The notes: generated by a model from the letters alone, not told the origin. DNA of 64,000 nt from Pseudoduganella lutea (GCF_004209755.1 NZ_CP035913.1:2976001-3040000); one strand, 5' to 3'. Shown: positions 18,384 through 28,571, counted from the first letter of the stretch. Translations and numbers: made by a program.

Positions 18384-18484
18384 GCGGGTGACGCGATCGG
18401 GGGCAAAACCGGGTGCAAATCCCCGGTGCGTCAGCCATGATAGGCCGCTGCCCTGCCCCCGTCAATCAAAGCGTTCCCCCGTTT

Positions 18485-19690
18485 TTACTGCTTGCGGACC
18501 GCCGGCGTATGCTTGCGCCACGCATCGAGCACCGGCAGCGCGCGGCCCTTGAAGTCGAACAGCGTGGTATTCGACACCACGTTCTCGCCCGGCTTGCCGT
18601 CCGCGTCGCGCACCGCCCAGCCGGTACCCGGCACCTGGATCATCACCGGGTCCCAGTACAGCACGCCCAGCACGCGGTCGGTGCGGCGCAGGGCGCCCAG
18701 CAACTCGTCGATGAACGCGGCCTGGCCTTCCGGTGAACTCATCGATGCGGGGTATGGGCCGTTGTCCGCGAGCTGGCCGGCGTGGCCGTTCGGCAGTACC
18801 GGCGACCAGTTGAAGCCCGTCTCCATCACGAACAGGTCGCGGTCGTAGTGCTTCGTGATCTCCCGCGCAAAGGCGGTGAACTGGGCCACGTTCCGCTTGG
18901 TCCAGAACGGATAGTACGATGCGCCGATCACGTCCCACTTCACGCCCAGCTTCTGCAGGTGATCGAAATAGTGGCGGTACTTGGCCACATTGCCGCCGTC
19001 GTCCAGGTGGATGATCACCTGGCTGGCGGGCGACACGGCCTTCACGCCGTCATAGCCGGCCTGGAACAGCGCGCCCAGGCGCGGCCAGTTCTCGTCGAGC
19101 GTCTTGCCGCCCAGTTTCCCGTACGGGTACAGCATGCCGCCTTCGGTCTCGTTGCCGACCGAGACATACTGCGGCGTGGTGCCCTGCGCCTTCAGCGCGG
19201 CCATCACTTCGCGCGTGCGCTCGAACACGAGCTTGCGCAGGCGCTCGAAGCGGGCCTGGTCGTCCGGCAGCTTGTCCAGTTCGGCGCGCCACCGGGCCGG
19301 CACGATCTGCGTCTTGCTGTTGGTCCAGAAATCGCTGTAGTGGAACGTCAGCTCGATCTGCATGCCCAGGTCCGCGCTGCGGCGGGCCATCTTCAGCAGG
19401 TCCGGCAGGTCCATCGAGCCGGCCGGCCAGTGCCAGCCTTCGTTGCCGGTGCCGGGGCCCGCACCTTCGTACAGGCGCAGGCGGGCGATGTTGTGGCCCG
19501 ATTCGCGCAGGATCTTCAGCGCGTCGCCGGGCTTGCCCTGGCGGTCGCTGAACACGGCGCCATGCTTTTCCATCAGCGGCAGCACCGAATAGTCGCCGCC
19601 GGCCAGCAGCGGTTCGTTGGCCAGCACCGACCATGGCGCGGCGCACAGCAGTGCCGCCAGCATGAACGGGCGGAACAGGGATTTCATCAT
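18485..19690 (-). CDS. GH53 arabinogalactan endo-beta-1,4-galactanase
   Basis: A 401-residue secreted glycoside hydrolase. The signal peptide is MMKSLFRPFMLAALLCAAP, cleaved near VLANE. The GH53 pattern is clear: ADLGMQIELTFHYSDFW, the acid/base Glu in YVSVGNETEGGMLYP, and the nucleophile Glu in FVMETGFNWS. It should cut beta-1,4-galactan side chains of pectin outside or at the surface of the cell, supplying galacto-oligosaccharides to the neighbouring TonB receptor and GH35 enzyme. Two adjacent ATGs lie at 19690 and 19687; AGGAG seven bases before the first favours it. Confidence 0.92.
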   Translation of the reverse strand: MMKSLFRPFMLAALLCAAPWSVLANEPLLAGGDYSVLPLMEKHGAVFSDRQGKPGDALKILRESGHNIARLRLYEGAGPGTGNEGWHWPAGSMDLPDLLKMARRSADLGMQIELTFHYSDFWTNSKTQIVPARWRAELDKLPDDQARFERLRKLVFERTREVMAALKAQGTTPQYVSVGNETEGGMLYPYGKLGGKTLDENWPRLGALFQAGYDGVKAVSPASQVIIHLDDGGNVAKYRHYFDHLQKLGVKWDVIGASYYPFWTKRNVAQFTAFAREITKHYDRDLFVMETGFNWSPVLPNGHAGQLADNGPYPASMSSPEGQAAFIDELLGALRRTDRVLGVLYWDPVMIQVPGTGWAVRDADGKPGENVVSNTTLFDFKGRALPVLDAWRKHTPAVRKQ

Positions 19691-19718
19691 GGAGAGTCTC
19701 CTGGAAGATCGATCGGGA

Positions 19719-20594
19719 TTATCGAATGGATGCGTTGTCGTCGAACGGCGTGTCGGGAATGCCGCGCACACCGGGCGCGGTGATGTGGAACAGCTGGCCA
19801 CCGGCGCTGGCGACGAGCAGGCGGTCAAGCGCGGCGCCACCGAAGGCGGGCCGGGTCGGGTCGGCGACCGGCAGGCGCCACGTGCCGATCCGTTCACCTT
19901 CGGGCGAATAGCGGACCAGCCAGCCGCTGCCGCGCTCGGCGTTCCACACGCACCCTTCGCTGTCCACCACGGCGCCGTGCGGCATGGCATCCGCCAGTTC
20001 GGCGAAAGGCCGCACGTTCGCCACCTGCGCGCCATCGGCGTCATAGTCGCAGCACAGGATGCGCCGTTCGCCGGCGTCGCTGAAATACATCGTGGCCCCA
20101 TCCGGCGAAAAGCAGATGCTGCCGGCGACGGCCGCCGCCGGCAACGCCAGCCGGCGCAGGCCATGGGCCTGGGAATACTGGTAAAAACTGCCGATCGCGC
20201 GCGGTTCGCCGGCCTCGATGCGGGTGCCGAACACGAAATGGCCGCGCCGGTCGGTGCGGCCATCGGCCACGCGGGTGCGCGGCTCGGCGGGATCGACGAC
20301 GACGGCCGGCTGCAAGGCCAGCTGCCGCGCCGCCCTGCCGCCCGGTGCCGGCGGCCCGGCAAAGCACAGCCACTTGGCCAGGCCCACCAGCAGCCGGCCG
20401 GAACGGCAAAAGGCAAACGTGCCAGCACGGTCCGGCAAACGGCAGGCGGCCGGCGCGCGCTGGCCATCCTGCCAGGCATACAGCGTGGCGGCCGGCACGT
20501 CCGTCCACCACCAGCGGTCGGCGCCGTGTTGCCACAGCAGGCCATCGGCCAGCAGCGCGCGGTGTGCCAGTGCCAGCCGTACGCCGCCCGCCAT
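19719..20594 (-). CDS. SMP-30/gluconolactonase-like beta-propeller, altered metal site
   Basis: A 291-residue six-bladed propeller of the SMP-30/LRE family, with FSPDGATMYFSDAG and HGAVVDSEGCVWNAERG. By context it would hydrolyse galactono-lactone between galactose dehydrogenase and DgoD. However, by eye the three usual metal ligands are changed: Glu of the N-terminal GE(S/G)P motif is Asp (LLADGLLW), Asn of SNG-FSPDG is Ala (AVAGSICFSPDG), and Asp of PDG-hydrophobic is His (MPHGAVVD). Activity is therefore uncertain. Its ATG overlaps the receptor stop by one base (TAATG on the minus strand), implying coupled translation. Confidence 0.8.
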   Translation of the reverse strand: MAGGVRLALAHRALLADGLLWQHGADRWWWTDVPAATLYAWQDGQRAPAACRLPDRAGTFAFCRSGRLLVGLAKWLCFAGPPAPGGRAARQLALQPAVVVDPAEPRTRVADGRTDRRGHFVFGTRIEAGEPRAIGSFYQYSQAHGLRRLALPAAAVAGSICFSPDGATMYFSDAGERRILCCDYDADGAQVANVRPFAELADAMPHGAVVDSEGCVWNAERGSGWLVRYSPEGERIGTWRLPVADPTRPAFGGAALDRLLVASAGGQLFHITAPGVRGIPDTPFDDNASIR

Positions 20595-23245
20595 TACAGG
20601 TTGGCTTGCAGGCTGAGGCCGAAGCGGCGGTCGTCCGCGTAGCGGCCGAACTGCGTGCCGGTCACGCCGTAGTAGCTGCTGCGCGACTTGCGGGTCAGGT
20701 TGCTGACTTCGAACGCCACCTTCAGGTTCTTCGTCAGCTGGTAGCTCGCGTAGGCGTCGACCAGGCCATAGCCGTTCATGTACGTGGGCGTCTGCGACAT
20801 CGTGGCGCCGTTGTTCACGTAGTAGTTCTGCGTGCCGGACAGGTACTTGCCGCGGTAGTTGTAGGCCAGGCGGAAGCCGAAGTCGTTCCAGTCATACATG
20901 CCGATGATGTTCGCGCTCTGCTTCGACAAGCCTTCCAGCTGGGTTTCCTGGCCTTGCAGCGGGCCCGGTGCCTTGCTGTTCACGTAGGTGAAGTTGGCTT
21001 GCAGGCCCAGGCCCTTCCAGTAGCCCGGCAGGTTCGTGAAGAAGCCCTGGTAGCCGATCTCCAGGCCCTTGATCGTGCCATCGTTGCCGTTCGCCGGCGT
21101 GCGCACCGAATAGATCGTGGGGCCGTACGTGATGTCGCTCGTCGTGGTCTGGATGAAGCCGTCGACCTTCTTGTAGAACGCGGCGGCGAACACGTAATCG
21201 CTCTGGCTCAGGTAGTACTCGAGCGTGGTGTCGAACTGGCGCGCCTTCAGCGGCTGCAGGTCCGGGTTGCCCAGGTAGCCGGTGCGGTCGTTGGCGTTCA
21301 GCGACAGGCTCGGGGTCAGCTGGTCGAAGTTCGGGCGCGTCACCACTTTCGAGGCGGCCACGCGGGCGATCAGCTTGTCCGTCAGTTCCAGGCGCGCGTT
21401 CACGCTCGGCAGGAAGTCGTCATCCGTGGTGTCGGCCTGGCGCGCCACGTAGCTGCCGTTCTGCGATTCCTGCCAGGTGCGCTCCGTTTTCGTGCGCACG
21501 TAGCGCACGCCGAAGTTACCGGTGAGGGTCTTGCCGGCCAGCGTGGACTCGAAGTCGGCCATGCCGTACAGCGCCTGCGTCTTCTCGGCGAAGTCGAAGG
21601 TTTGCGCCGCGTCGAAGCCCGGCACTGTCAGGCCCAGCGCGCCGCGCACGGCCTGCGGGTCGCGCAGCCAGTCCAGGTTGGCGATGGACAGCCACTGTTT
21701 CGGGAACGTGCCGGCGCCTTCGCGGTGCAGCAGGTCGCTGTAGGGGATGGTGCCGATCTGGCTGGCCAGGCCCGGCAGCGCGCCGCCCACCGGGCCGGTA
21801 CCGCCGGCGCTCCAGATGTCGTTGATCGTGTTGATCTCGGAACTTTGCGCCTTGCGGTCGGAAATGCGCACGCCGGCCTTGATGCGGGGGATCAGCTCGC
21901 TGTCCAGGCTGCGCTCCACGTCGCCGCGCCACACCGTTTCGCGGCCTTCGTTCTTCTGGCGGAAGTACAGCGCCTTGCTGGCCCAGTATTGCGACGGCGT
22001 CACCAGGTCGTTCGGGTTCGCCAGTTCCGGGTAGGCCGAAGGAATCGCCGTCGTCAGGTCATACGTGAAGGCCGGGGCGGTGGTGCCCACGCCCAGGCGC
22101 ACTTCCTGGTACAGGCGGTCGAAATTGCTCTTGGTGTAGCCCAGCTCGGACTTCACGGTCCAGCCGTTGGCGCGCCAGGAACCGCCAATGGCCAGCTGGC
22201 GCGTCTTCGTGTCGTTGTCGCCGATATAGCCGGACGTGCTCATGTCCGCGCCATAGAACGTGCCCTTGGTGATATTGCCGTTCTCGCTCTCGACGGTACC
22301 GCGCGGCCACATGGCGCCGGCATTGGTGGCGGCCGACCAGTTCGGCCAGTACGGCGAAGCGTAGAAGCCATACGTGTCGGTGGCGGTTTCCAGCTTGGTG
22401 TGGTTGGCGTCAAGGTACAGCTCCACACCGCGCACCGGGCGCCATTGCAGCGACGCGTTGATGCCGGTGCGTTCGCGCTCGCCGAACTCGTACGCCTGCC
22501 AGGTGCCGATCGGTGCGTAGATGCCTGAACCGTCGGCCAGCTGGGCCGGGGCGCCGATTTCCTGCGTGTCCGAGCGGTAGTTGCGGCGCTGGTGCGCCAC
22601 CGACAGCAGCGCGCCGAAATCCTGGCCGTTCAGTTTCCAGCGGTTGGAAACGAGGATCGAGCCTTCGCCGTTACGCTTGTCGGCGTAGTCGGCGTCGGTC
22701 ATCTTGACGGTGCCGGCCACCTTCAGGCCGGCGAAGTCGAACGGCCGGCGCATGCGCAGGTCGATCACGCCGCCGATGCCGCCTTCGACCTGTTCGGCCG
22801 TGGGGCTCTTGTAGACGTCGGCGCCGGCCAGTAGTTCGGACGGCACGTCCTGGAACGACAGGCCGCGTTCCTTGCCGGCCGTGAAGATCGAGCGGCCGTT
22901 GACCAGCGTCTGGGTCTGCGACAGGCCGCGGATCTGCACCTTGTCGCCTTCGCCGCGGCTGCGCGAGATCTGCACGCCGGTGATGCGCTGCAGCGCTTCG
23001 GCCACGTTCGAATCGGGCAGCTTGCCGATATCGTCGGCCACGATCGAGTCGACGACCTGGTCGGCGTTCTTCTTGAGGTCCTGCGCCTTTTGCAGGCTGG
23101 CGCGCATGCCGGTCACGACGACCTGCTGCGTTTCAGCCGCGGGTGCGGCAGCGGTGTCGGTGGTCTGGGCCAGCGCCGGCATGGCGCAGAGGGCCGCGGC
23201 GATGGCGATCGCGTGGCGGCGACCGGGTTGGTTGTTGAAGTTCAT
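20594..23245 (-). CDS. TonB-dependent outer-membrane receptor for galactan oligosaccharides
   Basis: An 883-residue receptor: a signal peptide (to about residue 26, PALAQ), TonB-box-like and plug region beginning QQVVVTGMRASLQKAQ, the plug motifs ADDIGKLPDSNVAEALQRI and KVQIRGLSQTQTLVNGR, then a 22-strand-type barrel. It is the carbohydrate-type receptor family common in Caulobacter, Xanthomonas and Massilia. The substrate, galactan fragments, is inferred from its place between GH35 and GH53 genes. No inner-membrane sugar transporter gene is present nearby. It has only 26 bp to the GH35 gene upstream. Confidence 0.9.
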   Translation of the reverse strand: MNFNNQPGRRHAIAIAAALCAMPALAQTTDTAAAPAAETQQVVVTGMRASLQKAQDLKKNADQVVDSIVADDIGKLPDSNVAEALQRITGVQISRSRGEGDKVQIRGLSQTQTLVNGRSIFTAGKERGLSFQDVPSELLAGADVYKSPTAEQVEGGIGGVIDLRMRRPFDFAGLKVAGTVKMTDADYADKRNGEGSILVSNRWKLNGQDFGALLSVAHQRRNYRSDTQEIGAPAQLADGSGIYAPIGTWQAYEFGERERTGINASLQWRPVRGVELYLDANHTKLETATDTYGFYASPYWPNWSAATNAGAMWPRGTVESENGNITKGTFYGADMSTSGYIGDNDTKTRQLAIGGSWRANGWTVKSELGYTKSNFDRLYQEVRLGVGTTAPAFTYDLTTAIPSAYPELANPNDLVTPSQYWASKALYFRQKNEGRETVWRGDVERSLDSELIPRIKAGVRISDRKAQSSEINTINDIWSAGGTGPVGGALPGLASQIGTIPYSDLLHREGAGTFPKQWLSIANLDWLRDPQAVRGALGLTVPGFDAAQTFDFAEKTQALYGMADFESTLAGKTLTGNFGVRYVRTKTERTWQESQNGSYVARQADTTDDDFLPSVNARLELTDKLIARVAASKVVTRPNFDQLTPSLSLNANDRTGYLGNPDLQPLKARQFDTTLEYYLSQSDYVFAAAFYKKVDGFIQTTTSDITYGPTIYSVRTPANGNDGTIKGLEIGYQGFFTNLPGYWKGLGLQANFTYVNSKAPGPLQGQETQLEGLSKQSANIIGMYDWNDFGFRLAYNYRGKYLSGTQNYYVNNGATMSQTPTYMNGYGLVDAYASYQLTKNLKVAFEVSNLTRKSRSSYYGVTGTQFGRYADDRRFGLSLQANL

Positions 23246-23270
23246 GCTTTCTCCGATGGGGTGTGAATTC

Positions 23271-25733
23271 TTATGGTGTGATGGTGAGCTTGTAGACGGG
23301 GGTCAGGCTCACTTTGTTGACGCGCGCAATCTGCGTTTGCGCGCCGAAATCCGGTCTTGCTTCCTTGGCGATGTACACCGGCGCATCCGCGCGCAGCGGC
23401 AGTACCGCCAGCGACAGTTCGTGTTTTAGTGCCAGCGCCTTCAGGCCGGCCTGCCAGCCGTAGCCGCTGTAGTACCAGTCGTCCGCCAGCCGCGTGCCGT
23501 CGAACAGCCGGCCGATGTCGCCGGTGAAATCGACCTGCAGCAGCGCATCGTCGACATGTTTCAATGCATCGCGCTGCACGTCGATGCGCCACGTGGCGGC
23601 GGTGCGCCATGCTTCCGGGATCGGCTGGATGGCGGCCTTCGCGAGGCCGCCCTTCATCACGGCCGGCGCCGGCCGCGCTTCGCGCAGCGGCGTGGCCGTG
23701 GCGGTCAATCGCACCGCGGGCAGCGTGGCTTCGTACGCCTGGAATACGCCGTCAGCGCCTCGGGCCCGCAGCGCATGGTCCGCTTTCGGCGCGCGGCTCA
23801 ATGCCGGATACACGGCAAAGCGCATCGCGGCATCGCCAACGGAGCGCAGGTGCAGCTTGCCGCCTTCGAACCATGCCTGCTGGCCGCTCAGTACGAGGTA
23901 GCGCTGGCCGGCGACCTCGCCGATGACCAGCTGGCGCGCCTGTGCCGCCGGCAGCACCAGCAGGTGCACGGGTGTTGCGCCGGCGCGGCGGATCGTCAGT
24001 GCACGCGACGTGCCTGGCGTGACGTCGGCGATGGTGGCGCCGTCCTGCATGGACCGGGGGGCGGGCGTGTCGATCGTAGCGCTATCAGCCTCCAGCGCCA
24101 ATTCGACCGGAATGCCTTCCGTGGCGGCAAACACGTAGGTGATGCCATCGGTGCCGGCATCGAGGCGCGCCACCGGCTGCGCCGTCGCATGGCGCAGCCG
24201 CGTGCCATCGAGGTCGAAGTTCACCGGCCAGATCGCATAGGCGCCGTCCGGCACGTCGACCGCGCGGCGCGGGAAGCGCACCGTGCCGCCCACCAGCTTC
24301 ACGTCGAACTGCAGCGACTGCGCCGGCATCGGGTACTGGCGCACATGGTTGTTGACGAACACGAAGGCGCTGTCGCCATTGCTGCGCACGGCCACGCGGG
24401 GCGTGCGCAGGTCCGCCGGGCCGGACGGTGTCACGTCCGGCTTGCGCACGGTCATCGGTGCCAGGCGGTTGCCGAAGCCGGCGATGAAGTAGTGGAACGG
24501 GCGCAGGTAGCCGAGCACGGGGCGCTGCTGGCCGTCCGGGCCCAGCGGGGCCTGGAAGTCGTAGTTGATCGCCGGCGTGTCGTTGTAGCCGCCGCTGATG
24601 CTGCTTTCTTCCAGCGTGGTGGCGCCGACCGGATTGCGCCCGCCGTGGAACATGTAGTAGCCCATCAGGTTCACGCCGGACCCCAGCTGCACCGGCAGCA
24701 TCGATGCGATATCGTCCGGCGACACCACGGGGCGGCGGCGGTACATGAACGGCAGCCCGGCGCCGTACTCGGCGCCCAGGAACGGCGTCTTGTCGATGTC
24801 CGACTCGGCGGTGCCCGGGCCGTGCGACTTGGTTTGCGCGCCGAGGTCGCCGGACACGCGGCTGTCGAAGCGGAACGCGTAGGTTTCCTTCGGCGGCAGT
24901 TCAGTGGTGGACACGGCCCAGGGCTCGTCGACATAGCCGCCGAACACGGGCGTGACCTGGCCGGACGGATACTGCGCGCCATCCCAGCCGGTGACGGTAT
25001 AGAACGGCACATCCATCCCCGCCCGCAACGCCAGCTTCTTCAGCGTGGCGATGTGGCCGGCGCCCTCGCCCGGGCCATTCAGGTTGTATTCGTTTTCCAG
25101 CTGCAGGCCGATGACGGGGCCGCCATCCTTCCACAGGCTGCCCTTCAGCTGCGCGCCGATCTCCCGGTACAGCCGCGCCACGTGGCGCAGGTATTGCGGA
25201 TCGTCGCCGCGCGTGCGCATGCCATCGACGACCCAGTCGGGAATGCCGCCATAGCGCACTTCGCCATGCACCCATGGCCCCACGCGCACGATCGCCTTCA
25301 GCCCCAGCTTGCCGCACAGTTGCACGAAGCGGCGCAGGTCGCGGTCACCTTGCCAGTCGAACGCGCCATCCTTCGGTTCGTGGTGGTTCCAGATCACGTA
25401 GCTGGCGACGACGGTGATGCCGGCCGCCTTCATCTTCGCCAGTTCCGCTTCCCACGTGGCCGCGGGGCTGCGCGAATAATGGAATTCGCCCATCACGGGC
25501 ATCCACGGCTGGCCGTCGAGCGTGAGATAGCGGTTGTTCGCGCCCAGCACGCTGCCGCGCGGCGTCGTCGCGGCACCCAGTTGCAAGTGGCCGGTAACGG
25601 GGTTTGCGGCTGGCGCGGACGCGTCCACGCCGATGACTTGCGCCGCCATGGCCTGCATGGTCATGGCTTGCAATTGCATTATGGCGAATGCTGCCGCCAG
25701 CGCCATCGCGGGGCGCTTCGATCCCTTGTTCAT
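23271..25733 (-). CDS. GH35 beta-galactosidase, secreted
   Basis: An 820-residue enzyme with a signal peptide (about 1-33). The GH35 barrel begins GEFHYSRSPAATWEAELAKM and contains GPWVHGEVRYGGIPDW, the acid/base Glu in QLENEYNLNGPG and the nucleophile Glu in FLGAEYGAG. Beta-sandwich domains follow to the C-terminus. It would remove terminal galactose from the oligosaccharides made by GH53, in the periplasm or at the surface. It is part of the minus-strand block after dgoA, with an 86-bp gap rich in GCTTGCTT-like repeats. Confidence 0.9.
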   Translation of the reverse strand: MNKGSKRPAMALAAAFAIMQLQAMTMQAMAAQVIGVDASAPAANPVTGHLQLGAATTPRGSVLGANNRYLTLDGQPWMPVMGEFHYSRSPAATWEAELAKMKAAGITVVASYVIWNHHEPKDGAFDWQGDRDLRRFVQLCGKLGLKAIVRVGPWVHGEVRYGGIPDWVVDGMRTRGDDPQYLRHVARLYREIGAQLKGSLWKDGGPVIGLQLENEYNLNGPGEGAGHIATLKKLALRAGMDVPFYTVTGWDGAQYPSGQVTPVFGGYVDEPWAVSTTELPPKETYAFRFDSRVSGDLGAQTKSHGPGTAESDIDKTPFLGAEYGAGLPFMYRRRPVVSPDDIASMLPVQLGSGVNLMGYYMFHGGRNPVGATTLEESSISGGYNDTPAINYDFQAPLGPDGQQRPVLGYLRPFHYFIAGFGNRLAPMTVRKPDVTPSGPADLRTPRVAVRSNGDSAFVFVNNHVRQYPMPAQSLQFDVKLVGGTVRFPRRAVDVPDGAYAIWPVNFDLDGTRLRHATAQPVARLDAGTDGITYVFAATEGIPVELALEADSATIDTPAPRSMQDGATIADVTPGTSRALTIRRAGATPVHLLVLPAAQARQLVIGEVAGQRYLVLSGQQAWFEGGKLHLRSVGDAAMRFAVYPALSRAPKADHALRARGADGVFQAYEATLPAVRLTATATPLREARPAPAVMKGGLAKAAIQPIPEAWRTAATWRIDVQRDALKHVDDALLQVDFTGDIGRLFDGTRLADDWYYSGYGWQAGLKALALKHELSLAVLPLRADAPVYIAKEARPDFGAQTQIARVNKVSLTPVYKLTITP

Positions 25734-25819
25734 TGCGTCTCCAGTGGTTCACTGCGGGCTGTTACCGCCAGCGGGGTGCCGGCGCTTGCTTGCGCTTGCT
25801 TGTTCTTGCTTCTTCCTTG

Positions 25820-26437
25820 TTACTGCCAGGCGTCGACGAAGGCCTTGGCATTGGTGGCAACCGTTGCGGCATCCATGCCGGGCTTGTACAGGGCGGACCC
25901 GAGGCCGAAGCCGGCCACGCCGGCGGCGCGGAAGTCTGCCATATTTTCGGGCGTTATACCACCCACGGGCAACATTTTTATATCTTTTGGCAATACCGCG
26001 CGCATCGCCCGCACGACGGCCGGCGAGATCAGCTCGGCCGGGAACAGCTTCAGGGCATCGGCCCCCGCCTTCAGCGCCGCAAAGGCTTCGGTGGGTGTGG
26101 CCACGCCGGGCACGCACCACATGCCGGCGGCCTTGGCCGCGCGGATCACGTCCACGTCCGCATGGGGCATCACGACGAGCGTGCCGCCTGCATCGCGCAC
26201 GCGCGCTACCGCTTCGGTATCGAGCACGGTGCCGGCACCCACCACGGCGTCGGCCGGCAGGCTGTGCGCCAGGCGCGCGATCGATGCAAATGGGTCGGGC
26301 GAATTGAGGGGCACTTCGATCAGGCGGAAGCCGGCGCCGTACAGCGCGGCGCCAATCGCTTCCGCTTCGGCGGGTTGCAGGCCGCGCAGGATCGCGACGA
26401 GCGGCAATCGTTCAAAAGCGGTCGTGAAAATGGTCAT
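25820..26437 (-). CDS. dgoA: 2-dehydro-3-deoxy-6-phosphogalactonate aldolase
   Basis: A 205-residue class I aldolase of the KDPG/KDPGal family. The catalytic Glu is in LIEVPLNSPDP, the phosphate-binding and Schiff-base Lys in ADALKLFPAE, and the end of the barrel has LPVGGITPENM. The LNSPDP wording is that of the galactonate (not gluconate) aldolase. It splits KDPGal into pyruvate and glyceraldehyde-3-phosphate. Its ATG overlaps the dgoK stop by four bases (ATGA). Confidence 0.92.
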   Translation of the reverse strand: MTIFTTAFERLPLVAILRGLQPAEAEAIGAALYGAGFRLIEVPLNSPDPFASIARLAHSLPADAVVGAGTVLDTEAVARVRDAGGTLVVMPHADVDVIRAAKAAGMWCVPGVATPTEAFAALKAGADALKLFPAELISPAVVRAMRAVLPKDIKMLPVGGITPENMADFRAAGVAGFGLGSALYKPGMDAATVATNAKAFVDAWQ

Positions 26438-27402
26438 TGACTCTCCAGTGGCGCCAGTGGCAAAAGCCCTGCGGCGCGCGCGAGCGCCAGCAGGCCCGCG
26501 GGCGCCGTGTTATCGAGAACGAGGTCGGCGGGCCGGTCGAAACGGTGCAGCGCCACCTGGTAGCGTGCGCACAGGTTCGGCGCGCCCACCAGCGCCAGCG
26601 GCTGCGGGCCGAGGCCGGCCATCGCGCGCCATTGCAGGCCGGCGCGCAATTCATGGCCGATCAGCAGGCCGGACAGGTAATCGGCCAGCATGTCGTTGGG
26701 CAGGCGCCCGGTCACGCCCAGGCTGCGCACGGCGAAGATCTGGTGCGCCAGCCCCAGTTCGCCATGGTCGCGCGCCGCGTCGACGCCCTGCACGAAGGCA
26801 TCGGGATCGACCGGCGCATCGTCGGGCATCAGCCGGCCCAGCACGGAATGCTGGCGCAGCACCGCGTACAGCTCGCCCGTCATGTGCGTGGCAAAGCGCA
26901 CGATGCGCTCCGCGCAGATCTGCGTCCATTTCGAATGGGTGCCGGGCAGCACCACGCAGCTCGAGGCGCGCAGCGTGTCGTGCAGGTGCAGCGTGCCGAC
27001 GACCTGCGTTTCCTCGCCGCGCATCACGTCCGGCGGCAGGCTCGTGTCGTCGAACAGCACGCCGGGAACGATGAAAGGTCCACCATCGGGGCGGCGCAGG
27101 CCGGCCGCCAGCACGGCGGCACCGGCAGGGCAGCGCGCATACGGCACGTCCAGCCAGCCGTGTGCACTGCCGACCATGCCACAAGCCAGCACGGGCAGCC
27201 CGGGATGCGCGGTGCGCCAGCCGCCGGACACGTCATCGAACGCTTCCACAAAGGCGGCGTGGCCGGACAGCGTGGAAGCGCCCTTGTCGGCCTTGCGTTC
27301 CTCGAGCACCGTGCCGTCGGGCCCGACCAGCCAGGCGCGCAGGCTGGTGCTGCCCCAGTCCAGGCCGATCAGGGAAGGCACCGCTGCCACGGCGGTCACC
27401 AT
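26434..27402 (-). CDS. dgoK: 2-dehydro-3-deoxygalactonokinase
   Basis: A 322-residue sugar-acid kinase: the phosphate-binding [16 protein letters not shown] at the N-terminus, [10 protein letters not shown], and [11 protein letters not shown], which are the DgoK landmarks. It phosphorylates KDGal to KDPGal with ATP. The ATG at 27400-27402 overlaps the end of dgoD by seven bases, so the order dgoD-dgoK-dgoA is tightly coupled. Length matches the family (about 290-320). Confidence 0.92.
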   Translation of the reverse strand: MVTAVAAVPSLIGLDWGSTSLRAWLVGPDGTVLEERKADKGASTLSGHAAFVEAFDDVSGGWRTAHPGLPVLACGMVGSAHGWLDVPYARCPAGAAVLAAGLRRPDGGPFIVPGVLFDDTSLPPDVMRGEETQVVGTLHLHDTLRASSCVVLPGTHSKWTQICAERIVRFATHMTGELYAVLRQHSVLGRLMPDDAPVDPDAFVQGVDAARDHGELGLAHQIFAVRSLGVTGRLPNDMLADYLSGLLIGHELRAGLQWRAMAGLGPQPLALVGAPNLCARYQVALHRFDRPADLVLDNTAPAGLLALARAAGLLPLAPLESQ

Positions 27403-28544
27403 TCGGCCACGCTGCCGTCCGGGTGGCGCCACACGGGGTTGCGCCAGTCCGGCGGGTTCTGGCTGGCCGCGATGACGCGCTCTTCGTCGACGATCACGCC
27501 CAGGCCCGGCTTGGGCAGCGGCGGGAAGTAGCCGTCCTTGATCTGGAAGTCCTCGCGGTTGATCACGTAGTCGAACAGCTCGGCGCCCTTGTTGTAATGG
27601 ATGCCCATGCTCTGTTCCTGCAGCACGGCGTTGTGCGACACGAAGTCCACCTGCAGGCAGGCGGCCAGCGCCACGGGGCCGAGCGGGCAATGGGGCGCGA
27701 ACGCCACGTCGTAGGCTTCGGCCATCGCGGCGATCTTCACGCATTCGGTGATACCGCCGGCATGCGAGAGGTCGGGCTGCACGATGGCGATGCCGCCGCG
27801 CGCGAACACATGCTTGAACTCGAAGCGCGAATACATGCGCTCCCCTGCCGCCAGCGGGATCGACGTGTGCTCGGCCAGGCGCGGGTAGTATTCGGCCTGC
27901 TCGGCCAGCACCGGTTCCTCGACGAACAGCGGGCGGAACGGCTCCAGCTCGCGCAGCAGCACCTTGGCCATCGGCGCGGCCACGCGGCCATGGAAATCGA
28001 TGCCGAATTCGATGGTGTTGCCGAATGCTTCGCGGATCTGCGCGATGCGCGCGATGGCCGCGTCGACGGCAGTGGCCGTGTCGACGATGCCCAGCTCCTC
28101 GGTGCCGTTCAGCTTGAACGTGTGGATGCCGATGTCGCGCAGCGTGAGGATGCCTTCGATGACGTCCGCCGGGCGGTCGCCGCCGACCCAGCTGTACATC
28201 TTCATCTTGTCGCGCACGCGGCCCCCCAGCAGCTCGTAGACGGGCACGCCCAGGGCCTTGCCCTTGATGTCCCACAGCGCCTGGTCGATGCCGGCGATGG
28301 CGCTCATCAGGATCGCACCGCCCCGGTAGAAGCCGCCGCGGTACATCACCTGCCACAGGTCGTTGATGCGCGTGGGGTCCTGCCCCACCAGGTACTCGGC
28401 CAGCTCGTTGACGGCCGCCTCCACGGTGCGCGCGCGGCCCTCGATCACCGGTTCGCCCCAGCCGGTGATGCCTTCATCGGTCTCGATCTTCAGGAACATC
28501 CAGCGGGGCGGTACGCGGTACAACGTGAGCTTGGTGATCTTCAT
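27396..28544 (-). CDS. dgoD: D-galactonate dehydratase
   Basis: A 382-residue enolase-superfamily (mandelate-racemase subgroup) enzyme, the usual DgoD length. The start [20 protein letters not shown] is typical. Metal and catalytic residues are visible: GIDFHGR (Asp, His), VEEPV (Glu), AAGERMYSR (Glu) and [10 protein letters not shown] (His). It removes water from D-galactonate to give 2-keto-3-deoxygalactonate. It is the first gene of the galactose block on the minus strand. A galactose dehydrogenase, needed to make galactonate, is not in the window. Confidence 0.94.
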   Translation of the reverse strand: MKITKLTLYRVPPRWMFLKIETDEGITGWGEPVIEGRARTVEAAVNELAEYLVGQDPTRINDLWQVMYRGGFYRGGAILMSAIAGIDQALWDIKGKALGVPVYELLGGRVRDKMKMYSWVGGDRPADVIEGILTLRDIGIHTFKLNGTEELGIVDTATAVDAAIARIAQIREAFGNTIEFGIDFHGRVAAPMAKVLLRELEPFRPLFVEEPVLAEQAEYYPRLAEHTSIPLAAGERMYSRFEFKHVFARGGIAIVQPDLSHAGGITECVKIAAMAEAYDVAFAPHCPLGPVALAACLQVDFVSHNAVLQEQSMGIHYNKGAELFDYVINREDFQIKDGYFPPLPKPGLGVIVDEERVIAASQNPPDWRNPVWRHPDGSVAEW

Positions 28545-28571
28545 GGCGGCCTGCGTGAATGTGGTCAGGCC

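Noticed and set aside
20345..22528. A 727-codon plus-strand open frame opposite the TonB receptor
   Set aside because: Val/Gln/Arg-rich antisense frame without motifs; the receptor on the other strand is certain.
23556..27074. A 1172-codon plus-strand open frame across GH35, dgoA and dgoK
   Set aside because: It is antisense to three well-supported enzyme genes and has no recognisable domain.
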